Shown here piece by piece: positions 1 to 5,551 of a stretch of DNA of 5,923 bases. Below the pieces are notes generated by a model, which worked only from the letters and a program-made list of their open reading frames with translations, did not search any database and was not told the origin of the DNA. The position numbers were made by a program, and so were the translations under genes. Position 1 is the stretch's first letter, and each line of letters starts with the position of its first letter. Source of the stretch: an uncultured Lachnospiraceae bacterium (GTDB lineage: Bacteria; Bacillota_A; Clostridia; Lachnospirales; Lachnospiraceae); NCBI GenBank assembly GCA_905200565.1, contig CAJKKX010000161.1:1-5923 (forward strand). Direction: 5' to 3'.

Positions 1-1608
1 AATATTCAAAAGCTGACGCTGACCTTGTGAAAGATTCGCGCCGTCGCTGTGCAGCATTGTTTGATAGCCGTCAGGCAGACGTCGGATAAAGGAATCGGCA
101 TTAGCCAGTTTGGCAGCCTTAATGACATCCTCATCGCTGGCATAAAGGTTGCCGTAACGGATGTTGTCGGCAATTGTACCGGTAAATAAATGGGTATCCT
201 GAAGCACGATTCCCAGAGAACGCCTTAAATCGTCCTTCCTGATCTTCGTAATATTGATGCCGTCATAACGAATCTTTCCATCCGCAATGTCATAAAAACG
301 GTTGATCAGATTTGTAATCGTCGTCTTTCCGGCTCCGGTCGAACCGACAAACGCCACCTTCTGCCCCGGCTCGGCATACAGCGTGATGTTATGCAGCACC
401 GTCTTATTCGGCTCGTATCCAAAGTCCACGTCAAACATCTGTACCTCACCGGTAAGTTTCGTGTATGTCACTGTCCCGTCGGCGCTGTGCGGATGCTTCC
501 ACGCCCACATACCGGTCCGTTCCTCGCACTCCACAATCTGTCCGTCCACTTCCTTTGCATTCACCAGCGTGACATATCCTTCATCCGTCTCGGCCGTTTC
601 ATCAATCAACGTAAAAATACGCTGTGCGCCTGCCAGACCCATAATGACTGCATTCAACTGATTCGACACCTGACTGATATTCCCGCAGAACTGCTTCGTC
701 ATATTCAGGAAAGGCACCACGATACTGATACTAAGCGCCATGCCGGATATGCTTACGTTGGGCGCGCCGCTCAAAAGCAGCATACCTCCTGCCAGCGCTA
801 CCAGAACATAAAGCACATTTCCGATATTCCCCAGAATCGGCATCAGCATATTCGCAAACTTATTTGCCTGCTCTGCATCATGAAATAGCTCGTCGTTGAT
901 CTTATCAAAATCCGCCTTGCTTTCTTCCTCATGGCAGAACACCTTCACGACCTTCTGCCCGTTCATCATCTCTTCTACAAATCCTTCTGTCTTTCCCAGG
1001 GCAATCTGCTGGCGTACAAAGTATTTTGCCGAATTTCCGCCTACTTTCTTTGTCACGAATACCATAAAGATCACTCCAACAATAACCAGCAGCGTCATCC
1101 ACAGACTATAATACACCATAATCCCAAAAACCGTAAGAACTGTAACAAAGGAGATCATCAGATGCGGAAAACTCTGTGAAATCATCTGCCGCAGGGTATC
1201 AATATCATTCGTATAATAGCTCATGATATCCCCATGATTATGGGTATCAAAATACTTGATCGGAAGATTCTGCATTCCGTTAAACATCTTCTCCCGCAGT
1301 TTCTTTAAAGTACCCTGCGCCACTACTGCCATCATCTGCGTATACGCCACGCCCGCCGCCAGCGAGCAGAGATATAGCGCTGCCAGAATACCTACAAACT
1401 TCAAAATCTGCCCGGAAACCATTGACCAGTCGCCATTCTGCCAGTTCTGCTCTACCAGCGCAATGATGTTCTGCATAAAAACAGACGGAATCGAACTGAC
1501 GATTGCATTCAGCAGGACGCATATCACGATCAACGGCATCAGAACCGGATAAAATTCAAACAGCGTCTTGATTACACGTTTCAAAACTCCCTGCTTTTTA
1601 TTCTTCAT
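1..1608 (-). CDS. Heterodimeric ABC exporter, second subunit (canonical Walker A), 3' end cut by window edge
   Basis: This is one half of a heterodimeric ABC exporter: an N-terminal six-helix membrane domain fused to an ATPase domain, sitting in the cytoplasmic membrane. The frame is open from ATG 1608 to the left edge, giving 536 codons of perhaps 600-630, so the C-terminus (Walker B, D-loop, H-switch) is outside. Membrane segments occur around residues 20-50, 70-95, 150-190 and 255-305. The ATPase domain starts near residue 388, with Walker A GSTGAGKTT (422-430), Q-loop Gln470 and a signature LSQGQ (526-530) in which Gln replaces the usual second Gly. A linker of roughly 50 residues (about 337-388, containing WAWKHPH) separates the domains. 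The start is supported by GAGGGGG at 1617-1623, 8 nt upstream. The ATG overlaps the stop of the preceding exporter gene by 11 bp, pointing to co-translation. The substrate is unknown; multidrug or peptide export is the usual annotation. Confidence 0.93.
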   Translation of the reverse strand, partial: MKNKKQGVLKRVIKTLFEFYPVLMPLIVICVLLNAIVSSIPSVFMQNIIALVEQNWQNGDWSMVSGQILKFVGILAALYLCSLAAGVAYTQMMAVVAQGTLKKLREKMFNGMQNLPIKYFDTHNHGDIMSYYTNDIDTLRQMISQSFPHLMISFVTVLTVFGIMVYYSLWMTLLVIVGVIFMVFVTKKVGGNSAKYFVRQQIALGKTEGFVEEMMNGQKVVKVFCHEEESKADFDKINDELFHDAEQANKFANMLMPILGNIGNVLYVLVALAGGMLLLSGAPNVSISGMALSISIVVPFLNMTKQFCGNISQVSNQLNAVIMGLAGAQRIFTLIDETAETDEGYVTLVNAKEVDGQIVECEERTGMWAWKHPHSADGTVTYTKLTGEVQMFDVDFGYEPNKTVLHNITLYAEPGQKVAFVGSTGAGKTTITNLINRFYDIADGKIRYDGINITKIRKDDLRRSLGIVLQDTHLFTGTIADNIRYGNLYASDEDVIKAAKLANADSFIRRLPDGYQTMLHSDGANLSQGQRQLLNI

Positions 1609-3343
1609 CCGAATCACCCCCTCTGTTCTGAGATGTGTAAACTTCCCGGTAAATACTGCTCTTCTCCAGAAGCTCCTCGTGGCTGCCCAACGCCTGAATC
1701 CTGCCGCCGTCCATGACGATGATCCGGTCTGCATCCTGCACGGAAGCTACACGCTGTGCAATGATGATCTTTGTCGTCTCCGGAATATACGTTCTAAATG
1801 CCTGGCGAATCATCGCATCTGTTTTTGTATCCACCGCGCTCGTGGAATCGTCCAGAATCAAAATCTTCGGTTTCTTCAAAAGCGCTCTCGCAATGCAAAG
1901 ACGCTGCTTCTGACCGCCGGAAACATTTGCGCCTCCCTGTTCAATATAAGTATCATATCCTTCCGGGAACTGGCGGATGAACTCATCTGCCTGCGCCAGC
2001 ATACATGCTTCTGCAAGCTCCTCCTCTGTCGCTTCTTTATTTCCCCACCGCAGGTTTTCTTTGATTGTTCCGGAAAACAGTACATTTTTCTGCAAGACCA
2101 CCGCCACCTGGTTTCTCAGCGTTTCCAGGTCATAGTCCCTTACATCGACGCCTCCGACCTTTACGGTTCCTTCTGTGGCGTCGTAAAGCCTGGAGATCAG
2201 TTGAATCAATGAGGACTTAGAAGAACCGGTTCCGCCTATGATTCCGATCGTCTCACCGGAGCGGATATGCAGATCAATATCAGCCAGCGCCATTTTATGC
2301 GCTTTCGCAGAATATTTAAAACTTACCCCGTCGAAATCTATGGAGCCGTCTTTTACTTCCCGCACCGGATTCTCCGGGCTCTTCATAGTGCTTTCTTCCC
2401 GAAGCACCTCCACAATACGCTGTGCCGATTCATTTGCCATCGTAATCATTACGAATACCATAGACAGCATCATCAGACTGCTGAGAATCTGGAAATTATA
2501 AGTCAGCAGGGCAGAAAACTGTCCAACGTCCAGAGCCAGACCCTTCGTAGTGATAATCGTATAAGAACCGAAAGACAGCACAAATACCATAACCGTGTAC
2601 AGACAGAACTGCATCAGCGGATTATTAAATGCAAGAATACGCTCCGCCTTTGTAAACTGGGCGCACACATCCTCCGCAGCCCGGCCAAACTTCTGCTTCT
2701 CATAATCTTCACGCACAAAAGACTTGACAACTCTCATTCCCTTTACATTTTCCTGAATAGAGCTGTTCAGGTTATCGTACATCTTAAATCCCTTCCGAAA
2801 CAAAGGCATCACAGACTTCGCCACCAAAAAAAGCCCGATGCCGAGCACCGGTACTACCAGTGCGAAAATAACGGCCATTTTCCCTCCCATGATAAATGCC
2901 ATCGCAAGTGCAAAAATCAGCATCAACGGGCAGCGGATCGCAATTCTTACAATCATCATGTACGCCTGCTGCACATTGGTAATATCCGTCGTCAGCCTTG
3001 TCACCAGAGAAGATGTGGAGAATTTGTCAATATTTTCAAATGAATAGTTCTGAATCTGATAGTACATGTCTTTCCGAAGGTTTCTTGCAAAACCACTGGA
3101 CGCGGTCGCTGCAAAAGAACCCGCCGCCGCTCCACATGCCAGTGACAAACCTGCCATTACAAGCAGCGCCAGCCCATACTTCACAATCACTTCCATTCCA
3201 CATCCTGCCTTGATCTCATTGACCAACCGTGCAATAACGAACGGAATCATACATTCCAGCACGACCTCCAGGGATACGAAAACCGGCGCCTTGATGGATG
3301 CGGCTTTGAATTCCCGGATGGATTTTGAAAGTTCTTTTAACAT
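1598..3343 (-). CDS. Heterodimeric ABC exporter, first subunit with degenerate ATP site
   Basis: This 581-aa protein is the partner half-exporter, with membrane helices around residues 18-45, 55-80, 130-178 and 240-300, then an ATPase domain from about 334. Motifs seen: Walker A GGTGSSKSS (371-379 region, Ser375 where Gly is usual), Q-loop Gln418, signature VSGGQ (474-478), Walker B ILILDD with Asp499 in the catalytic Glu position, D-loop SAVD (502-505) and Gln530 in place of the switch His. In the known heterodimer family (TM287/288, LmrCD, BmrCD) one subunit carries such a non-catalytic site, so I infer this is the TM287-like subunit. AGGAGGAG lies 9 nt before ATG 3343. It is the first gene of a two-gene operon with its own candidate promoter and hairpin leader upstream. 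No regulator gene (for example MarR type) lies beside it in this window. Substrate not predictable. Confidence 0.95.
   Translation of the reverse strand: MLKELSKSIREFKAASIKAPVFVSLEVVLECMIPFVIARLVNEIKAGCGMEVIVKYGLALLVMAGLSLACGAAAGSFAATASSGFARNLRKDMYYQIQNYSFENIDKFSTSSLVTRLTTDITNVQQAYMMIVRIAIRCPLMLIFALAMAFIMGGKMAVIFALVVPVLGIGLFLVAKSVMPLFRKGFKMYDNLNSSIQENVKGMRVVKSFVREDYEKQKFGRAAEDVCAQFTKAERILAFNNPLMQFCLYTVMVFVLSFGSYTIITTKGLALDVGQFSALLTYNFQILSSLMMLSMVFVMITMANESAQRIVEVLREESTMKSPENPVREVKDGSIDFDGVSFKYSAKAHKMALADIDLHIRSGETIGIIGGTGSSKSSLIQLISRLYDATEGTVKVGGVDVRDYDLETLRNQVAVVLQKNVLFSGTIKENLRWGNKEATEEELAEACMLAQADEFIRQFPEGYDTYIEQGGANVSGGQKQRLCIARALLKKPKILILDDSTSAVDTKTDAMIRQAFRTYIPETTKIIIAQRVASVQDADRIIVMDGGRIQALGSHEELLEKSSIYREVYTSQNRGGDSDEE
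1617..1623 (-). promoter_or_regulatory. Ribosome binding site of second exporter gene, inside the first gene
   Basis: GAGGGGG on the minus strand ends 8 nt before ATG 1608. It is embedded in the last codons (Asn-Arg-Gly-Gly-Asp) of the first exporter gene, whose TAA (1598-1600) lies past the new ATG. This settles the start and suggests translational coupling that would keep the two subunits near equal amounts. Confidence 0.75.
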
Positions 3344-3352
3344 TTTCGCTTG

Positions 3353-3360
3353 CTCCTCCT
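3353..3360 (-). promoter_or_regulatory. Ribosome binding site of first exporter gene
   Basis: AGGAGGAG on the minus strand, 9 nt before ATG 3343, is a near-perfect match to the 16S anti-Shine-Dalgarno sequence. It fixes the start of the first exporter subunit and implies strong translation once the leader is transcribed. Confidence 0.85.
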
Positions 3361-3380
3361 TCTACACAAATTTCTTATCT

Positions 3381-3430
3381 TGTACAACGCATGAAAAAGC
3401 GTAAATCCACGTCTGGACTTACGCTGTACA
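3381..3430. repeat. Outer inverted repeat around the leader hairpin
   Basis: TGTACAACG at 3381-3389 and CGCTGTACA at 3422-3430 can pair over 9 positions in the minus-strand RNA, with one G-U. The second arm shares three bases (3422-3424) with the inner hairpin. The two TGTACA copies are themselves palindromic. The arrangement could extend the inner stem around an internal loop holding the U-run, or act as paired protein binding half-sites on DNA. Confidence 0.5.
3394..3424 (-). terminator. Hairpin plus T-run in exporter leader: terminator/attenuator or operator
   Basis: The plus strand reads GCGTAAATCCA (3399-3409), a 4-nt loop CGTC, then TGGACTTACGC (3414-3424). These are 11-bp arms with a single G-U type mismatch. 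In the minus-strand transcript the stem is followed directly by five U (3398-3394), the form of an intrinsic terminator. It lies upstream of the exporter start (3343) but downstream of a good promoter (3448-3476). It could therefore end spoVA read-through, attenuate the exporter operon, or be a DNA operator for a dimeric repressor. The structure is directly seen; the role is inference. Confidence 0.65.
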
Positions 3431-3447
3431 GATAAAACTATTTTTTT

Positions 3448-3476
3448 ATATTAACACGCAGAAATTTTAAAGTCAA
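3448..3476 (-). promoter_or_regulatory. Sigma-A-type promoter for ABC exporter operon
   Basis: On the minus strand TTGACT (3476-3471) is followed by a 17-bp spacer and TAATAT (3453-3448), preceded by TGT, which gives an extended -10 (TGn). The -35 matches 5 of 6 consensus positions and the -10 matches 4 of 6. The expected start of transcription is near 3441, about 17 nt before the hairpin at 3424-3399 and about 100 nt before the exporter ATG. The AT-rich block just upstream could act as an UP element. Confidence 0.6.
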
Positions 3477-3480
3477 GTAA

Positions 3481-3530
3481 CAAATCAAATATATTTATTA
3501 CATATATTTCATACATTCAAATATCTTTGA
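3481..3530. other. AT-rich block upstream of exporter promoter
   Basis: This stretch is nearly all A/T with repeated ATATTT and CAAATAT words (for example near 3485 and 3519). It lies directly upstream of the TTGACT box. It has no coding potential that I can see. It may be an UP element for RNA polymerase alpha subunits or simply low-complexity spacer. Confidence 0.4.
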
Positions 3531-3547
3531 GGCAGGGACAGGTACGA

Positions 3548-3745
3548 TCAGAAGAATCTCTGCTCCAGCCCTGTCACAATCTGGTGCATTTCCGATTTGG
3601 TGGTAACATTCCTTGCCGCCTCTACCACCCGGCGTTTTTCCTCATCGTTCAATTTGGCATACACATCCATCGCTTTTGGGTTCGCCCCAAGCTGGAAGCT
3701 TAAGCCCATAGGCATTTCATAACGGTTATCTTCTTTTCCATCCAT
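3548..3745 (-). CDS. Conserved-looking 65-aa soluble protein, unknown function
   Basis: A 65-aa protein that I do not recognise as a named family. I chose ATG 3745 because AAGGAGGG (3753-3760) lies 7 nt upstream; a TTG at 3751 in the same frame is too close to that site. It has no membrane segment. After a charged N-terminus comes MPMGLSFQLG and then a probable two-helix region (about 22-62) with NPKAMDVYAKL and NDEEKRRVVEAARNV. It ends with two Phe. It begins 15 nt after the spoVAC stop, so it is almost certainly the last gene of the spoVA cluster and probably made in the forespore. I have a faint recollection of similar small proteins with an 'N-x-x-A-M, L-x-x-E-E-K' pattern in other Clostridia, but no function is known to me. 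It occupies the place where spoVAD would be expected. Confidence 0.8.
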   Translation of the reverse strand: MDGKEDNRYEMPMGLSFQLGANPKAMDVYAKLNDEEKRRVVEAARNVTTKSEMHQIVTGLEQRFF

Positions 3746-3752
3746 ACGCAAT

Positions 3753-3760
3753 CCCTCCTT
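3753..3760 (-). promoter_or_regulatory. Ribosome binding site deciding the start of the 65-aa gene
   Basis: AAGGAGGG on the minus strand sits immediately after the spoVAC TAG (3761-3763) and 7 nt before ATG 3745. This excludes the in-frame TTG at 3751, only 1 nt away, as the initiation codon. Confidence 0.75.
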
Positions 3761-4228
3761 CTAACAGATTCCTATCAATTTCAAAATCCAATAAATCAGC
3801 CCCAGCGCCCAGCTTGCAAAAATCCCATACAAAATTACCGGGCCGGCAATCGTGAAAATCTTACACCCAATTCCAAATACCTGCCCTTCCTTCTGGAACT
3901 CAATCGCCGGAGCCGCCACAGAATTCGCAAACCCGGTAATCGGCACCAGCGTCCCGGCCCCTCCGAACTTGGCAAGCTTTGGATAGATCCCAAAGCCTGT
4001 AAGGATAACGCTCGCCAGCACCAGAAGCAGGGAACACCAGCTTCCCGCCGCATCCTTGTCCATTCCTATATTAATGCAGATATTTAAGATTGCCTGCCCG
4101 ATGACACAAATGATTCCGCCCATAAGAAATGCCTTTGCCATGTTTGCAGGCAGACTATGCGTGGGCGTCACCTGTTTTACGTACTCATTGTATTTTTGAT
4201 TTTTCTGTTCTTTTAAGACATCTGGCAT
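3761..4228 (-). CDS. spoVAC: Stage V sporulation protein AC (SpoVAC), forespore membrane channel protein
   Basis: SpoVAC is a small inner-forespore-membrane protein of the SpoVA complex, which moves Ca-dipicolinate into the spore and out at germination; the B. subtilis protein has been reported to behave as a mechanosensitive channel. The 155-aa product fits the family length of about 150. Seen here: a soluble N-terminus (1-28), hydrophobic segments around 32-54, 64-83 and 118-150, and the family-typical central stretch LTGFGIYPKLAKFGGAGT followed by LVPITGFANSVAAPAIE (about 76-110). The start ATG 4228 is preceded by AGAAAGG about 13 nt upstream, a modest ribosome site. It follows spoVAB after 37 nt and is followed after 15 nt by a 65-aa unknown gene. 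In other spore formers spoVAD and spoVAE usually come next; they do not here. Confidence 0.95.
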   Translation of the reverse strand: MPDVLKEQKNQKYNEYVKQVTPTHSLPANMAKAFLMGGIICVIGQAILNICINIGMDKDAAGSWCSLLLVLASVILTGFGIYPKLAKFGGAGTLVPITGFANSVAAPAIEFQKEGQVFGIGCKIFTIAGPVILYGIFASWALGLIYWILKLIGIC

Positions 4229-4265
4229 AATTGAATCAAACCTTTCTATATTTTTCTATTTTTGA

Positions 4266-4679
4266 CTACCACCTCATATAAAAATGAAGCACACTTCCCA
4301 GCGTCTTTCCCGCTGCGACTGCAATAATCACCAGGCTCAGTCCTTTTGTCACACTCATACGCCTGAAAAATACCGGGAAGATGTTTACGATTTCTGCCAG
4401 AGCCAGAATCCAGCTTCCCACAAAAATCCCAAAAAATATCCCCATAACCGCCAGGCCGATCCCCCCAAGAGGAACACTGATATCATAAACCGTCATAAGA
4501 TTTCCCATAACGCCCCCAAGCAGAATCGCCGTCTCATACAACCGGATTCTCTTTGCGGTATGCGTGATTCCCGTATACCTTGTGAAAATTCCCAGACCGA
4601 CACTGAGTGCGATCACCCCTCCTGCTACGATAAAACCGCTGCTCAGTCCAATGATTCCAAGTAAAAACTGTATTCCCAT
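4266..4679 (-). CDS. spoVAB: Stage V sporulation protein AB (SpoVAB)
   Basis: SpoVAB is a four- or five-helix integral membrane protein of the spoVA locus, thought to sit in the inner forespore membrane. Its exact role in DPA transport is unclear. The product is 137 aa, close to the B. subtilis protein (about 141). Segments around residues 4-32, 47-65, 70-95 and 112-132 are hydrophobic. It shows the family pattern of 'SSGFIVAGGVIA' near the N-terminus, 'GIFVGSWILALAEIVNIFP' in the second half and 'AVAAGKTLGS' near the end. I prefer ATG 4679, which has ACGGAG a few bases upstream. A GTG at 4697 is also in frame directly after the spoVAA TAG (4698-4700) but has no room for its own ribosome site other than by coupling. 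It sits between spoVAA and spoVAC in the same order as in Bacillus. Confidence 0.92.
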   Translation of the reverse strand: MGIQFLLGIIGLSSGFIVAGGVIALSVGLGIFTRYTGITHTAKRIRLYETAILLGGVMGNLMTVYDISVPLGGIGLAVMGIFFGIFVGSWILALAEIVNIFPVFFRRMSVTKGLSLVIIAVAAGKTLGSVLHFYMRW

Positions 4680-4697
4680 CGTCTCCGTCCCCTGCAC

Positions 4698-5342
4698 CTA
4701 TGATTTGTCAGCCTTATTTTTGACTTTCTTCTTCGGGTCTCTGCTGCTCGCCTCAAGCAGCGTCTTGTTAATCTCATCTTCATACAGACGCATTTCCACT
4801 TCCATCGGCGTTGGATCTGACGTGAGCTTTCTTCCCATAAAATGATTAAAATAGAGCAGGATTCCAAGCCCCACGCCCAGCGAATAGGAAAATTCCAGAA
4901 TGGTGAATCCATCCGACTGCCGTCCGGTAAAATGATAAAAAAGCTGCCCAAAAAGTTTTGGAATATCCACATCGTTATTAAATGTCATAATCGTAAACGC
5001 AGCCCCGAAAAACGCCAGAATGCAGACTCCCACCGTCTTGATCCAGCTCCATGTCTCACTCTTTTTTTCCGGTTTCTCGTAAGTAATGATAAAATCTGCT
5101 TCTCCGATATTATTGACCTCAAGGCTTGGATACTCTTTCTGAATGACGCCAATCACTTCCATAACAGACATGGCATGGCGCCCTGGTTTTCCATTTGTGG
5201 CATCCTGGATTTTCAGTGTCCTGACCCTGTTCTCAATGTCCTTATTGCTGCACGAAAGCTGTGCAATACCGCCCAGCGTCACATGCGGATCATGTACCTG
5301 GACATTTTGATCTATTTTCAAATACAGAGTATCATTCGTCAT
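4698..5342 (-). CDS. spoVAA: Stage V sporulation protein AA (SpoVAA)
   Basis: SpoVAA is a membrane-anchored SpoVA component with a soluble N-terminal domain and two membrane helices, acting in the forespore in DPA handling. With ATG 5342 it has 214 aa (about 206 in B. subtilis). Seen: soluble domain 1-98, including VTLGGIAQLS (21-30) and VMEVIGVIQKEYPSLEV (60-76), matching the 'vGdiAqi' and 'vldiIqvIqk' patterns; helix 1 about 101-121; helix 2 about 146-168 with FSYSLGVGLGILLYFNH; then DPTPMEVEM (176-184), the strongest family signature; and a lysine-rich tail. A GTG at 5351 would add three residues. I prefer ATG because it overlaps the upstream 53-codon gene in an ATGA (5339-5342), which suggests coupling and compensates for the lack of a strong ribosome site. 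Confidence 0.94.
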   Translation of the reverse strand: MTNDTLYLKIDQNVQVHDPHVTLGGIAQLSCSNKDIENRVRTLKIQDATNGKPGRHAMSVMEVIGVIQKEYPSLEVNNIGEADFIITYEKPEKKSETWSWIKTVGVCILAFFGAAFTIMTFNNDVDIPKLFGQLFYHFTGRQSDGFTILEFSYSLGVGLGILLYFNHFMGRKLTSDPTPMEVEMRLYEDEINKTLLEASSRDPKKKVKNKADKS

Positions 5343-5500
5343 ATGCGGCACTCATCTACTTTCTGGGAAAATGTTCGAACGAGCGTCCCTTTCTTTGCCG
5401 TACTGCTTCCATTGACATAAGAAATATAATAAAAAATCCCCGCAAGCGCCACAATCAATACGAAAACCGTAAAACAGGTGATGATTTTTCTCTTATCCAT
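5339..5500 (-). CDS. 53-aa single-pass membrane protein between sigF and spoVAA, unknown
   Basis: A short gene that is easy to miss. ATG 5500 has GGAGGAA (5508-5514) 7 nt upstream, and the frame runs 53 codons to TGA at 5339-5341, sharing ATGA with the spoVAA start. The product begins MDKRK, then has a hydrophobic helix of about 21 residues (6-27, IITCFTVFVLIVALAGIFYY) and a polar, basic tail of about 26 residues ending in ECRI. The N-terminal Lys/Arg suggests N-inside topology, as a signal anchor rather than a cleaved signal. There are Cys at 9 and 51. It is the first gene after the candidate forespore promoter, so it should be made together with SpoVAA/AB/AC in the forespore. I do not recognise a family. 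It could be a small SpoVA accessory subunit, but that rests only on position and topology. Confidence 0.75.
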   Translation of the reverse strand: MDKRKIITCFTVFVLIVALAGIFYYISYVNGSSTAKKGTLVRTFSQKVDECRI

Positions 5501-5507
5501 GATTTCG

Positions 5508-5514
5508 TTCCTCC
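5508..5514 (-). promoter_or_regulatory. Ribosome binding site of the 53-aa gene
   Basis: GGAGGAA on the minus strand ends 7 nt before ATG 5500. Its strength and spacing are the main evidence that the short frame is translated rather than being leader sequence of spoVAA. Confidence 0.7.
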
Positions 5515-5551
5515 ATCTCTTTGCTGCCTTTGCAGCTCTTCTTTTCTCTGC

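Larger units (their letters stand above)
3344..3547. other. Intergenic region between spoVA cluster and ABC exporter operon
   Basis: This is the largest gap in the window (204 bp). From the spoVA side it holds a short stretch after the 65-aa gene stop, an AT-rich block (about 3481-3530), a vegetative-type promoter (3448-3476), a hairpin with T-run (3394-3424) flanked by TGTACA copies, and the exporter ribosome site (3353-3360). I see no coding frame with a ribosome site in it on either strand and no tRNA-like structure. Confidence 0.75.

Noticed and set aside
302..888. Plus-strand open frames over the second exporter gene
   Set aside because: They lie antisense to a well-supported ABC exporter domain with Walker A and signature motifs, have no convincing ribosome sites and show low-complexity Ser/Thr/His composition typical of shadow frames.
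2267..3043. Long 258-codon plus-strand frame antisense to the first exporter gene
   Set aside because: It is rich in His, Arg, Gln and Asn as expected from the reverse of a membrane/ATPase gene, and no domain is recognisable. The minus-strand gene explains the sequence fully.
3356..3387. Possible second exporter promoter TTGTAC, 17 nt, TAGAAG downstream of the hairpin
   Set aside because: The -10 is weak and overlaps the ribosome site, so the transcript would lack a usable Shine-Dalgarno. The TTGACT/TAATAT promoter is better.
3381..3476. Riboswitch in the exporter leader
   Set aside because: The leader from predicted start to ATG is only about 100 nt and I see no conserved core of a known riboswitch class. 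A simple hairpin explains the structure.
3490..3525. Possible extra promoter TTGAAT, 17 nt, TAAATA in the AT-rich block
   Set aside because: Only 4 of 6 and 3 of 6 consensus matches, and such matches are expected by chance in sequence this rich in A and T.
3537..3576. Weak inverted repeat GACAGG/CCTGTC around the stop of the 65-aa gene
   Set aside because: Six base pairs with a loop of about 30 nt and no T-run following. Not a credible terminator.
4842..5420. Plus-strand 192-codon frame antisense to spoVAA
   Set aside because: The minus strand encodes SpoVAA with family signatures and the small upstream gene. The plus frame has no recognisable motif or good ribosome site.
5523..5536. Small hairpin GCTGC/GCAGC in the leader of the 53-aa gene
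   Set aside because: Five base pairs with a four-base loop, no T-run and no nearby regulatory signature. Could be chance.
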